Made by a program: the position numbers and the translations under genes. A DNA stretch of 64,000 nt from Planctomycetota bacterium (GTDB lineage Bacteria > Planctomycetota > UBA1135 > GCA-002686595): positions 62,001-126,000 of the forward strand of contig JAJDEW010000151.1 in the NCBI GenBank assembly GCA_029259595.1. The letters run 5' to 3'. Of this stretch, positions 29,616 through 37,676 are shown piece by piece. A model generated the notes under the pieces. That model did not search any database, was not told the origin of the DNA, and saw nothing but the letters and a program-made list of their open reading frames with translations. Within the stretch, counting starts at the first letter, position 1, and each line of letters starts with the position of its first letter.

Positions 29616-30517
29616 AACTCGTCTCGTTTTCGTCCGGCGGCGACGCCGCCATTCGCTTCGGCGCCCTGCTCGACTCGCAGCGGGTCCTCGACTTTTGCGC
29701 CGATTCCGCCGGCATCCCGCGACCGAAGAACGAGCTGGGCTGGTTCGATCTCGAGCAGAGCTCGCTGATCGAAGCGACCGCGCTCGTGCGCTCCCTCGCC
29801 GACGCACCCGGTCGACTCGCAGAGCTCCAGGCGCAAGGCGCGATCCTCGCGCGCTCCGACGTGCGCCTGCACGCGCCGGTGCCGCGCCCCGGCAAGGTCA
29901 TCTGCATCGGGCTGAACTACCGGGACCACGCCGAAGAGAGCGGAATGGAGCTGCCCGAGCTGCCGCTCTTCTTCTCCAAGTTCCCGACGTCGATCACGGC
30001 GCACGAGACGGCCGTCCGCATCCCCCCCGGGAGCGTCGAGGTCGACTACGAGGCCGAGCTGGCGGTCGTGATCGGACGCACGGCGACGCGCGTGACGAAG
30101 GAGACGGCTTTCGAGCACGTCCTCGGCTACGCCAACTTCAACGACGTCAGCGCGCGCGACTTCCAGTTCCGCGACGGCCAGTGGCAGCGCGGCAAGTCCT
30201 GCGACACGTTCGCGCCCTTCGGCCCGTTCCTCCGGACGCGCGACGAGGTCCAAAAGCCCCAGACCCTTGCGATCCAGCTCCGGCTGAACGGCAAGACGCT
30301 CCAGAGCTCGAACACCGACCAGCTCATCTTCGGGATCGCCGAGCTGGTCGCGTTCCTGTCCCAGTCGACGACGCTCGAACCCGGCGACGTCATCGCGACC
30401 GGGACTCCGCCGGGCGTGGGCTTCGCGCGCAAGCCGCCGATCTACGTCAAGCCCGGCGACCGCATGGAAGTCGAGATCGAGGGTCTCGGCATTCTCGCGA
30501 ACCCGGTCACGGAGTGA
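29612..30517 (+). CDS. Fumarylacetoacetate hydrolase family protein, likely 2,4-diketo-3-deoxy acid hydrolase
   Basis: A 301-residue FAH-family enzyme. Metal ligands are E147 and E149 (VDYEAEL) and D178 (NFNDVSARD), and the active-site loop is GTPPGVG (264-270). The start is TTG at 29612, overlapping the lutC stop in TTGA with GAGGAG at 29598-29603, 8 bases upstream. In characterised L-fucose, L-rhamnose and related pathways a FAH-family enzyme splits 2,4-diketo-3-deoxy-L-fuconate or -rhamnonate into pyruvate and L-lactate. Coupling with lutABC makes that the best guess. Other FAH members (fumarylpyruvate hydrolase, oxaloacetate tautomerase) remain possible. Confidence 0.88.
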   Translation: MKLVSFSSGGDAAIRFGALLDSQRVLDFCADSAGIPRPKNELGWFDLEQSSLIEATALVRSLADAPGRLAELQAQGAILARSDVRLHAPVPRPGKVICIGLNYRDHAEESGMELPELPLFFSKFPTSITAHETAVRIPPGSVEVDYEAELAVVIGRTATRVTKETAFEHVLGYANFNDVSARDFQFRDGQWQRGKSCDTFAPFGPFLRTRDEVQKPQTLAIQLRLNGKTLQSSNTDQLIFGIAELVAFLSQSTTLEPGDVIATGTPPGVGFARKPPIYVKPGDRMEVEIEGLGILANPVTE

Positions 30518-31792
30518 TCAACCGCTCGTGATGCGTCCGTCGCGGATGTAGAACGTCCGTGCATGCGGATCGCAGCGCAAGAGCGAGCCGGCGAAGGTGA
30601 ACGTCTTGCCGCGCTGGTTCCGCAGGCTCTCCGACAACTCCTTCGGCAACTGCACGACGGCCCGGACCGTTCGCGCCGAGTGGCCCGAGGGTGCGCGCAT
30701 GAGGTCGAAGAGGGCCTTCGTCCCGACGTTCATTCCGAAGTCGACGTCGCTCGTGCAGCGCTGTACGCGATAGAGCTCGCCACTCCACTCGATGGGAACG
30801 CCCGCCCAGGATTCCGCGAAGAGCCGGTCCGCTTCCGAGCCCGTCGTTCCGTCGGCGAAGAGCGCTCGGACGAGCTCCGTCACGGCCGGAATCACCCCGA
30901 GCGGCGGCGAGCCGTCCTCGAAGGGTGCCTCGCCCTCCGCCGGGGGCGCAGCGGTCGAGCTCGCGAGCAAGGCATCGAGCTCGGCTCCTGCGCTCTCGTC
31001 CGCCGTGCCGTCGTCCAGGACGGTCGCATCCTCGAGATCATCCTCGTCCTCGGCCCGCACGAGGGTCGTGCCGTCGTCGCCCAAGGCCTCCAGCGTCGGC
31101 GTCGCCGCGAGGATCTCTGACATCGGAGAGGGCTCGCGCTCGCCCTCTTCCAGCGCGTCGAAGACGACGCCTTCGTCGACCGGCTCGTCGGTCACGGGCT
31201 GAACCTCGCCCTCCCGATCGAAGGGATCCCCGTCTTCGGTGAGCAAGCGCGCGGTCAGGGCCAGGTCGCGCAGCACGCTGACGATCTTCTCCGGATCCGT
31301 CGGCACGCCGCGCGCGATGAGCTGGATCTCTCCGGCCATGACCTTCATGGCCGGGTGCCGTTGAAACACCTCGATCAGGCGCCGCCTGCGAACGTCCGTG
31401 AGGAACTGCACGACCTCGCGGGCGCCCTTGGCGCGCACGATGACACGTTCGTCGAAGTTCGCATCCCCGGTGGCGATGTCCTTCGAGCCGAAGGCGATCT
31501 TCAGGTCGTCGAGCACGCCCTTCTTGGCGAGGTAGAGCCCCCCCACCCTGCACGGGAAGTCCACCGAGTAGGTCGTCACCTTGCCGTTCTGCCCGTGGCG
31601 GTTGCCGGTCGTGACGTCGACGTCGAAGCCCCGGTAGCGCCCGCTGAGCCTGCGCTTGCCCAGAAAGGAGCCCCAGCTGAAGCGCAAGCGCAGGAGCCTG
31701 GCCGCCGCTTCCCACGCCTCGCGCGTCTTCTTCGCTTGCTTTTTCATGAAGACCACGAGGCCCAGGATGACAGCGAAGACGACGAACCCCAT
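30518..31792 (-). CDS. Unknown membrane-anchored protein with acidic middle region
   Basis: A 424-residue protein I do not recognise. ATG at 31792 gives an N-terminal hydrophobic helix (GFVVFAVILGLVVFMKKQAKK), then a positively charged region and a compact domain with repeated YRGFDVDVTTGN/TYSVDFP elements (about 45-165). The middle, about 205-310, is very acidic and Ala/Glu/Asp-rich and looks disordered. The last 110 residues form a second globular part. The gene follows the DUF2231 gene by 13 bases on the same strand, so they are likely co-expressed. Its stop abuts the FAH gene stop with no spacer. A cytoplasmic domain tethered to the membrane is the most that can be said. Confidence 0.65.
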   Translation of the reverse strand: MGFVVFAVILGLVVFMKKQAKKTREAWEAAARLLRLRFSWGSFLGKRRLSGRYRGFDVDVTTGNRHGQNGKVTTYSVDFPCRVGGLYLAKKGVLDDLKIAFGSKDIATGDANFDERVIVRAKGAREVVQFLTDVRRRRLIEVFQRHPAMKVMAGEIQLIARGVPTDPEKIVSVLRDLALTARLLTEDGDPFDREGEVQPVTDEPVDEGVVFDALEEGEREPSPMSEILAATPTLEALGDDGTTLVRAEDEDDLEDATVLDDGTADESAGAELDALLASSTAAPPAEGEAPFEDGSPPLGVIPAVTELVRALFADGTTGSEADRLFAESWAGVPIEWSGELYRVQRCTSDVDFGMNVGTKALFDLMRAPSGHSARTVRAVVQLPKELSESLRNQRGKTFTFAGSLLRCDPHARTFYIRDGRITSG

Positions 31793-31805
31793 GGCGGGTG
31801 GGGGC

Positions 31806-33563
31806 TCAGCCCTTTCCTTCGTCCGGTTCGACCGGAACGCCGCACGTCGGGCAGATCTCGTCCTTGCCGCGCGCTTCGACGCAACAGGGGTGCTCGCACT
31901 CCTTCCCTTCGGCCACGGCGCTGTCGCAGCAGGGCGCATGCAGCTCGACCTCGTCCTCTTCGACCGGAGGCAGGCTCGCGCCGCGCACGACCTCGAGCCC
32001 GGGCCGCGCGGCCAGGAGCGCCTCGACGCCGGCGTCGGTCACCGCGGTCTCCCAGACGAAGACCTTGCGCAACTTCGAGAGCTCCGCGAGCCGCGCCAGA
32101 CCGGCGTCGCCCACGTTCGTCCCGTAGAGGTTCAGGACCTCGAGCTGGCCGAGCCGCGCGACGTGGACGAGGGCCTCGTCGCCGAGGCTCGTGTTGTCGA
32201 GGCGTAGCCGTACCAGGCGGCGAAAATCCGCCAAACGCGCGAGACCGGCGTCGGTCACGGCGGTGCGCGACAGATCGAGCGCGACGAGCCACGGCTGCAG
32301 ACCGTCGAGCAGGGCCAGGTCGGCGTCACCCGCCTTCGCGCCGAGCAGCCCGAAGGAAACCTCGATGTCGCTCGTGTCACGCGCCAGCGGCCCGGCGGTC
32401 GCACCGCGCTCGCGCAACGCGTTCAGGAGCTTCTCGGACGGCGCATTGGGAGCCGGAGCCTTCTTCGTGGGCGGCGGCGCCACGGGCGCTTCCACCGGCG
32501 CCTTCACGACCTCCTTCTCCGGGGCGGCTTCCGTGGCGGACCCGGTCGCGGCCGGCGCGTCGGATGTGGCGGGAGCCGGCGTCTGTTGTCCCGGACCCGG
32601 TGCACGCCCCTTCGGCCCGAGCGCGCCCTCGGCGATCCAGCGCCGCAGGACCTCGGTCTCTTCGGGCAGGAGCGGATCGCCCTTGGCGGGCATGAAGTCC
32701 TCGTGATCGGACGGGAGGGTCACGCGCGCGAGGAGCTCGCTCGCCTCCGGATCCCCGGGAACGACGCTCCAGAGCTCGCGCTCGCCCGCGAAGATCGCGG
32801 CGTGGCGGTCGAGCCGCAGGCCGCCCTTGCGCTTGCGCTGCCCGTGGCAGTCCGTGCAGCTGATCGCGAAGATCGGCGCGATGTCGCGCTCGTAGTCGAG
32901 CGTTCCGGCGACGGCGGCACCGCTCGTCCCCCCGGTCGTCGCCACGTCCAGCGGTTGGGTCGCGGCCGGTCCCGGTTCGACGGGCGGGCGCTGGACGGGC
33001 ACGCCGCCACGGGTCGGGCCCGCGGAGTCGCCCGGTACCGGATCCGCACCGGAAGCGGTGAGGCCGGCCGCCGCACGGGGCGGGGGCGCCTCGCCTCCCT
33101 CGTCGGGCCGGAACACGTCGGTCAGAAAACCCTCGCCGTGCACCATCGTTCCGCCCAGATGGGAGGTCACGGAGACGGTGACGAAGCACCCGACCAACCC
33201 GAGCCGGTACAAGAACAGCATCGGGGCCGCCTGGGTCTTGCGCGCGACCAACGAGACCAAGAGCGTCAGCACCGACACGCCTGCGACCGCGACGCCCGAC
33301 CAGCGATGCAGGAAGAGGGTCTTCGCCAGGGACTTGCCGGGGGGATCGAACTCGGCGTACATCCAACCGAACCAGGCCGCGAAGACGGCGCTGAGCGCCC
33401 CGAAGGCGAGGCAAGCGAAGGCGGCGCTCGAGTTGCGACGCGCGTCGAGGCGCGAACGGAAGAGCTCCACCAGACCGGCCAGGATCAGGAGCGCGATCGG
33501 GAAGTGCACGATGACGATGTGCAGGCGTCCCAGGAAACGGAGGATCGGAGCGGGTTCGTTCAA
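31806..33563 (-). CDS. DUF2231 - cytochrome c - leucine-rich-repeat membrane protein
   Basis: A 585-residue multidomain protein starting at TTG 33563. Residues about 10-160 form a DUF2231 module with four hydrophobic helices (LHIVIVHFPIALLILAGLVEL). A Pro/Ala linker follows, then a planctomycete-type haem domain with CTDCHG near 238 and LPSDHEDFMPAKGDPLLPEE. After a second Pro/Ala/Lys linker (about 325-375) come four to five leucine-rich repeats (about 400-500, e.g. LVALDLSRTAVTDAGLARLADF). The C-terminus has six cysteines, CCDSAVAEGKECEHPCC and ICPTCGVP, suggesting bound zinc. DUF2231-haem proteins are seen in this group; the LRR and Cys tail look like add-ons. A membrane redox or sensing role is plausible. 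Confidence 0.85.
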   Translation of the reverse strand: MNEPAPILRFLGRLHIVIVHFPIALLILAGLVELFRSRLDARRNSSAAFACLAFGALSAVFAAWFGWMYAEFDPPGKSLAKTLFLHRWSGVAVAGVSVLTLLVSLVARKTQAAPMLFLYRLGLVGCFVTVSVTSHLGGTMVHGEGFLTDVFRPDEGGEAPPPRAAAGLTASGADPVPGDSAGPTRGGVPVQRPPVEPGPAATQPLDVATTGGTSGAAVAGTLDYERDIAPIFAISCTDCHGQRKRKGGLRLDRHAAIFAGERELWSVVPGDPEASELLARVTLPSDHEDFMPAKGDPLLPEETEVLRRWIAEGALGPKGRAPGPGQQTPAPATSDAPAATGSATEAAPEKEVVKAPVEAPVAPPPTKKAPAPNAPSEKLLNALRERGATAGPLARDTSDIEVSFGLLGAKAGDADLALLDGLQPWLVALDLSRTAVTDAGLARLADFRRLVRLRLDNTSLGDEALVHVARLGQLEVLNLYGTNVGDAGLARLAELSKLRKVFVWETAVTDAGVEALLAARPGLEVVRGASLPPVEEDEVELHAPCCDSAVAEGKECEHPCCVEARGKDEICPTCGVPVEPDEGKG

Positions 33564-33594
33564 CGCGTGACCTCGAAGCGGGAGTCGGGCACGA

Positions 33595-33605
33595 GGATTC
33601 TAGCC
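33595..33605 (-). promoter_or_regulatory. Promoter-like GGCTAGAATCC upstream of the DUF2231 gene
   Basis: On the minus strand this is GGCTAGAATCC with TAGAAT as the -10 element. It lies about 33 bases before the TTG start of the DUF2231 gene at 33563. It is identical to the motif at 11631-11641 (plus) and 37561-37571 (minus). Confidence 0.4.
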
Positions 33606-33645
33606 CAATCCGGGGCACGAACGATGGGATTCGCACGGCCTGTCC

Positions 33646-33651
33646 TATCCT
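33646..33651 (+). promoter_or_regulatory. -10-like TATCCT upstream of the NagB-like gene
   Basis: TATCCTGTG at 33646-33654, about 50 bases before the ATG at 33701. The same TATCCT(G/A)TG core occurs upstream of the genes at 44642 and 54851, supporting a common promoter class. No strong -35 is seen. Confidence 0.3.
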
Positions 33652-33700
33652 GTGCCGCCCGCCGGCAGACGCGCTCGTCCGGCGCCGGCGGGAACGCGAC

Positions 33701-34432
33701 ATGGATGTCACGAAGCTCTCCTCCGATCTCACCGTCGCGCGCGCTGCGGCTGACGAGGTCGCGCACGTGCTGGCGACGAACCCCGCGGCCGTGCTCTTGT
33801 TGCCCGCTGGAGGGACGCCGGTCCCGCTCTACCGCGAGCTCGTGCGGCGCCAGCATGCGGGCGAGCTCGACCTCGGGCGCGCTCGGATCTTCCAGCTGGA
33901 CGAGATCGTCGGCGTGGCACCGGACGCTCCGGAGAGCTTTCACGCCTTCTTCCGGCGGCACCTCTTCGAACCCCTGGGACGCAACGGCGACGAGGGGATT
34001 CATCTCTTGGACGGGAGCGCTCCGGATCCCGCGGCCGAGATCCGACGGCACGCGCAAGAGCTCCGCGCCTGCGGCTCCGCCGATCTCGTCCTGCTCGGAC
34101 TCGGCCTGAACGGACACGTCGGCTTCAACGAACCGGGCACGCGCGCTGACGACGGCGCGCGCATCGTCACGCTCGAGAGCACGACGATCGGCGCGCAGGA
34201 CCAAGACCTCGTCGCCCAGCGCGCTCCCGAGCTCGGCATGACGCTCGGCCTGGCCGACATCCTGCGCGGCGCCCGTATTCGCGTGCTGGTGACCGGTGCC
34301 AAGAAGCGGGACATCCTGCGGCGTCTGCTCGCGTCTCCCCCGACGCCCGCGCTGCCCGCCTCGTTCCTGCGCGCGCACGCCGACGCCGGCATCCTGGCCG
34401 ACGCCGAGGCGGCGCCTTCCGACACCGCCTGA
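33701..34432 (+). CDS. nagB: Glucosamine-6-phosphate deaminase family protein
   Basis: A 243-residue NagB/6-phosphogluconolactonase-fold enzyme. It is probably a deaminase that converts glucosamine-6-phosphate to fructose-6-phosphate and ammonia. Key motifs are LLLPAGGTPVPLYREL (phosphate binding), FQLDEIVG (catalytic Asp) and LGLGLNGHVGFNEPG with the catalytic His and Glu. The Asn before GH replaces the Asp of the E. coli enzyme, as is common in Gram-positive-type NagB. Length is normal. The gene stands alone between divergent and convergent neighbours, with its own promoter region; no NagA or NagE is nearby. Confidence 0.85.
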   Translation: MDVTKLSSDLTVARAAADEVAHVLATNPAAVLLLPAGGTPVPLYRELVRRQHAGELDLGRARIFQLDEIVGVAPDAPESFHAFFRRHLFEPLGRNGDEGIHLLDGSAPDPAAEIRRHAQELRACGSADLVLLGLGLNGHVGFNEPGTRADDGARIVTLESTTIGAQDQDLVAQRAPELGMTLGLADILRGARIRVLVTGAKKRDILRRLLASPPTPALPASFLRAHADAGILADAEAAPSDTA

Positions 34433-34437
34433 GGCGC

Positions 34438-35124
34438 TCAGTCCAGCGGTCGAAGCCGGATGTTGCGGTACCAGACCGGGTTGCCGTGGTCCTGCAACGC
34501 GATGTGGCCGCGTTTCGCGCGTCCATAGCCGGGCCAGGCGTCGAACTTGCTGGCTTTCACGAGCGCGCTCCACTCCGGCGTCCACAGGTGGTAGTCGACG
34601 AGCTGCACGCCGTTCATCGAATGGATCACGTGGTCGCCACGCACCTCGATCCGCGCGTGGTTCCATTCCCCGACGGGGCGGGTCACGTCGCGCACGGGAG
34701 CGTGCAGCGCGTAGTTGGCCCCTGACGCATGACGCGCGTCGAGTTCGGGCCCGTGGCCCGCGTTGTCGAGCACCTGGAACTCGGGCGCCGACATGTAGAC
34801 GGTGTCCTCGGCCTCGGTCGCGCGATAGAAGACGCCGCTGTTGCCCCGCTCCGAGATCTTCCACTCGAACTCGAGCACGAAGTCGCCGTACTGACCGACG
34901 GTGACGATGTCGCCGCCCGCGCCGGTCCGAGCGAGCGTACCGGCCTCGACGGTCCAACCGGCCGGCATCGTCGCCTGCCGATAGCCGCGCCAGCCGGCCG
35001 TCGTCTGCCCATCGAAGAGCGGGATCCAGCCGGAGTCCTCCGAGCCGGTTCCGTTCGAAGCGCAGCCGAACGAGGCCGACAGGGCGATCCAGGCGAAGGC
35101 GAAGCGCGTGATGGGTCGAAGCAT
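34438..35124 (-). CDS. DUF1080 (3-keto-disaccharide hydrolase-type) lipoprotein
   Basis: A 228-residue lipoprotein with the signal MLRPITRFAFAWIALSASFGC and a predicted lipidated Cys21. The rest is one DUF1080 jelly-roll domain (about 32-226). Family features are WIPLFDGQTTAGWRGY at the start, LEFEWKISERGNSGVFYRA, PEFQVLDN, and GHIALQDHGNPVWYRNIRLRPL at the end. This family hydrolyses or lyses 3-keto-glycosides in characterised systems. It is directly downstream of an MFS transporter and a TIM-barrel isomerase on the same strand. A Gfo/Idh/MocA oxidoreductase lies beyond them, a grouping that supports 3-keto-sugar metabolism. Confidence 0.9.
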   Translation of the reverse strand: MLRPITRFAFAWIALSASFGCASNGTGSEDSGWIPLFDGQTTAGWRGYRQATMPAGWTVEAGTLARTGAGGDIVTVGQYGDFVLEFEWKISERGNSGVFYRATEAEDTVYMSAPEFQVLDNAGHGPELDARHASGANYALHAPVRDVTRPVGEWNHARIEVRGDHVIHSMNGVQLVDYHLWTPEWSALVKASKFDAWPGYGRAKRGHIALQDHGNPVWYRNIRLRPLD

Positions 35125-35133
35125 CGGTCAGGC

Positions 35134-36435
35134 TCAGGAAGAAGACGAAGGGACGGCGGCCCGCTTGGACGGGTAAAACACGGCCAAGAGCGCCAGACAG
35201 ACGAGTGCGGCCCACATCGGGACACTGAAGAGCTTGGTCCAGTCCATGGTCCCGTCCGCGCGCTTGGCCCATTCCCCGATCACGGCCGTGGACACGTAGC
35301 TGCCGACGATGATGCCGATGCCGACGATGACGAGGTTGAACAGGTTTTGGGCGCTCGCGCGCACGTCGCTGGTCGTCTCTTCGTCGACGACCATGAAGGC
35401 CACGAAGATGAAGCAGCCGAAGCACAACCCGTGCAACGCCACACCGAAGAGGATCGTCGCGAGGCTGTCCGTGTACGCGAACAGCGCCATGCGCGCCGCA
35501 TAGGCCAGGATTCCGATCCCCAGCAAGGACTTGCGCGACAGCCGCTTCGCCATCAAGGGAAGCGCGGCCAGGACCGCGATCTCGGACATCTGTCCGATCG
35601 TCATCAGGCCGCCGCCCCCCACGCCGAAGACGCGGTTGATCGCCGCCGCCGCGTCGCGCCCGTAGGCCGACAGGAAGTCGGAAGTGAACACGAAGTAGAA
35701 CTGGTGGATGCAGCTGATCGGAACGGCCAGGAGAAACAGGGTCAACAGCGGCTGGCGCTTGACCTCGCCCAGCGCTTCGAGGGTCGCGTTGGACTGCTCG
35801 GCCTGCTCCGCGGGCGGCGTGTGGGGCAGCGTCAGGCAGAAGCCGCCCAAGACGAGCCCCAGGATCGAGCTCAAGCGAAAGGCGTCCGCGCGCCCAGCGT
35901 CCTGCGCGAGTCGAATCAACTCGTCCGTCGCTCCGTCCGGCGTGTGCTGGAAGAACAGCCATTGCCCCACCGCGATGCCGGCCACGATCCAGCCCAGCGT
36001 GCCCCACAACCGCACGCGGCCGAAGTCGCGATCGCGGTCGGGCAGGTGGTGGAAGGCCAGCGAGTTCGTCAGGGCCAGGGTGGGCGCGTAGACGAGGCCG
36101 TAGACGACCGAGAGCGTCAGGAACGTGCCGAAGGCGTCGACGTCGGCCAGGTACCACACGAGGCCCGCGCCCAGGAAGTGGCTGATCGCGAGGAAGCGCT
36201 CGGTCGCGAAGTGGCGGTCGGCGATCTGTCCCGCGATGAACGGTCCGATGATGGCTCCGACGGCGCCGGCCGCGAGGATCAGTCCGACCTGCTCGAGGTC
36301 GAAGCCGCGGTAACCCAGCAGGAACGGATACAGGATCGGCAGCCAGGCTCCCCAGATCGCGTACTGGAGGAACATCATCAGCGAGAGCTGAACGTTCAGG
36401 CCCTTCGAGAGGGGCGGGGCCGGAGTCGCGTGCAT
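35134..36435 (-). CDS. MFS transporter, nucleoside/sugar symporter type
   Basis: A 433-residue inner-membrane transporter with about 12 predicted helices, of the nucleoside:H+ symporter (NupG-like) branch of the major facilitator superfamily. It starts MHATPAPPLSKGLNVQLSLMMFLQYAIWGAW, the typical first-helix pattern of this branch. The ATG at 36435 is chosen because the upstream in-frame residues are Arg/Ser/Pro-rich and non-membrane. It lies 10 bases after the isomerase stop and 9 bases before the DUF1080 gene. The location suggests import of a sugar or glycoside for the neighbouring enzymes rather than a nucleoside. Confidence 0.88.
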   Translation of the reverse strand: MHATPAPPLSKGLNVQLSLMMFLQYAIWGAWLPILYPFLLGYRGFDLEQVGLILAAGAVGAIIGPFIAGQIADRHFATERFLAISHFLGAGLVWYLADVDAFGTFLTLSVVYGLVYAPTLALTNSLAFHHLPDRDRDFGRVRLWGTLGWIVAGIAVGQWLFFQHTPDGATDELIRLAQDAGRADAFRLSSILGLVLGGFCLTLPHTPPAEQAEQSNATLEALGEVKRQPLLTLFLLAVPISCIHQFYFVFTSDFLSAYGRDAAAAINRVFGVGGGGLMTIGQMSEIAVLAALPLMAKRLSRKSLLGIGILAYAARMALFAYTDSLATILFGVALHGLCFGCFIFVAFMVVDEETTSDVRASAQNLFNLVIVGIGIIVGSYVSTAVIGEWAKRADGTMDWTKLFSVPMWAALVCLALLAVFYPSKRAAVPSSSS

Positions 36436-36445
36436 CGTTCGTGCC

Positions 36446-37489
36446 CTACTCGGAGAAGGCCGCGTCGAAGGCGACGTTCGATTGAGCGAAGTCCATGCGG
36501 CGCACGAAGGCCGCGGCCTCGGTCGCACCGTGCTCGCGATCCATCATCGGATCCTCCCACTCGACGGTGAGCGGTCCGTGATAGGCGATGTGATTGAGCG
36601 TGCGCACCAGGCTCTCGAAGTCGACCTTGCCACGGCCGGGCGAGCGGAAGTCCCACTGCCGCCCCGGCGTCCCGAAATCCGAGTGTCCGCCGAAGACGCC
36701 GATCGGGGTGAAGCCATCGGCCCACCAGACGTCCTTGACGTGGACGTTGAAGATGCGCTCGCCGAACTCGTGCAACAGCCCGATGTAATCGACGCCCTGG
36801 TAGCCGAGGTGCGACGGATCGAAGTTGAAGCCGAAGTTCGGATGCTTGCCGATCGCTTCGAGCGCGCGTCGCGCGGTCACGATATCGAAGGCGATCTCGG
36901 TCGGATGAACCTCGAGCGCGAAGTGCACGTTTTCGGCCGCGAACGTCCCCAGGATGTCCTTCCAGCGCCGCCCGAAGTCCGCGTAGCCGTCCGCGATCAT
37001 CTTCGGCGTCACCGGTGGGAAGGAGTACAGGAGGTGCCAGATCGCACTGCCCGTGAAGCCGTTGACGACCACGCGGCCCGTCCGTTCCAGCTGCTCCTTC
37101 ACATGCTCGGGCGCAAGATCGAAGAAGCGCCGCGCCGCCTTGGCCGTGTCCTTCATCTCCTGCGCCGCGCGCTGCCGCACCCCCTCGGGGTCGCCGTCTC
37201 CCCAGATGGCCTCGGGCAGGATCGTCTTGTGCCGCTCGTCGATCGGATCGCACACCGCCTGACCGACGAGGTGCGAGCTGACCGCGTAGGACGCGAGTCC
37301 GTGCGACTGGAGCACGTCCCACTTCTCCTCGCAGTAGGCCTGGCTCGCCAGCGCCTCCTGCACCTCGAAGTGGTCACCCCAGCAAGCCAGCTCGAGGCCC
37401 TCGTAGCCGAACTTCTTGGCCTTCTGGCACAGGACTTCGAGCGGCAGATCGGCCCACTGGCCGGTGAACAGACAGACGGGTCGTGTCAT
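36446..37489 (-). CDS. TIM-barrel sugar isomerase/epimerase family protein
   Basis: A 347-residue xylose-isomerase-like TIM-barrel protein. The ATG at 37489 has GGGAGAG upstream. Metal-site residues are in [38 protein letters not shown] and [15 protein letters not shown], giving the usual Glu-Asp-His-Glu set. There is no export signal, so it acts in the cytoplasm. Enzymes of this family isomerise or hydrate keto-sugars and inositol derivatives, and related members work on 3-keto-glucose. It heads a unit with the MFS transporter and DUF1080 lipoprotein. Confidence 0.87.
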   Translation of the reverse strand: MTRPVCLFTGQWADLPLEVLCQKAKKFGYEGLELACWGDHFEVQEALASQAYCEEKWDVLQSHGLASYAVSSHLVGQAVCDPIDERHKTILPEAIWGDGDPEGVRQRAAQEMKDTAKAARRFFDLAPEHVKEQLERTGRVVVNGFTGSAIWHLLYSFPPVTPKMIADGYADFGRRWKDILGTFAAENVHFALEVHPTEIAFDIVTARRALEAIGKHPNFGFNFDPSHLGYQGVDYIGLLHEFGERIFNVHVKDVWWADGFTPIGVFGGHSDFGTPGRQWDFRSPGRGKVDFESLVRTLNHIAYHGPLTVEWEDPMMDREHGATEAAAFVRRMDFAQSNVAFDAAFSE

Positions 37490-37560
37490 GGCGGACTCTC
37501 CCGTAGCGGAGGAAGGGGCGTGGGGGGCTCGATCGGAGCGCGGGCCGCTCCGCCGAACCG

Positions 37561-37571
37561 GGATTCTAGCC
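37561..37571 (-). promoter_or_regulatory. Promoter-like GGCTAGAATCC upstream of the TIM-barrel gene
   Basis: On the minus strand this is GGCTAGAATCCC, with TAGAAT as the -10, about 75 bases before the ATG at 37489. It matches the copies at 11631-11641 and 33595-33605. Confidence 0.4.
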
Positions 37572-37676
37572 AGCATCCCTCCTAGGTCGCAGCCTATCTT
37601 CGCGCCCTTTGCGCGACGCTTGTGCGTTCGCGCGGTCGCCGCCTCCCGGTGTGGAGGCCGCGCGGACCGAGCGCCG

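Noticed and set aside
33560..36157. An 865-codon minus-strand frame.
   Set aside because: It lies across NagB, DUF1080 and MFS genes in another frame; it is Arg-rich and unlike any protein family.
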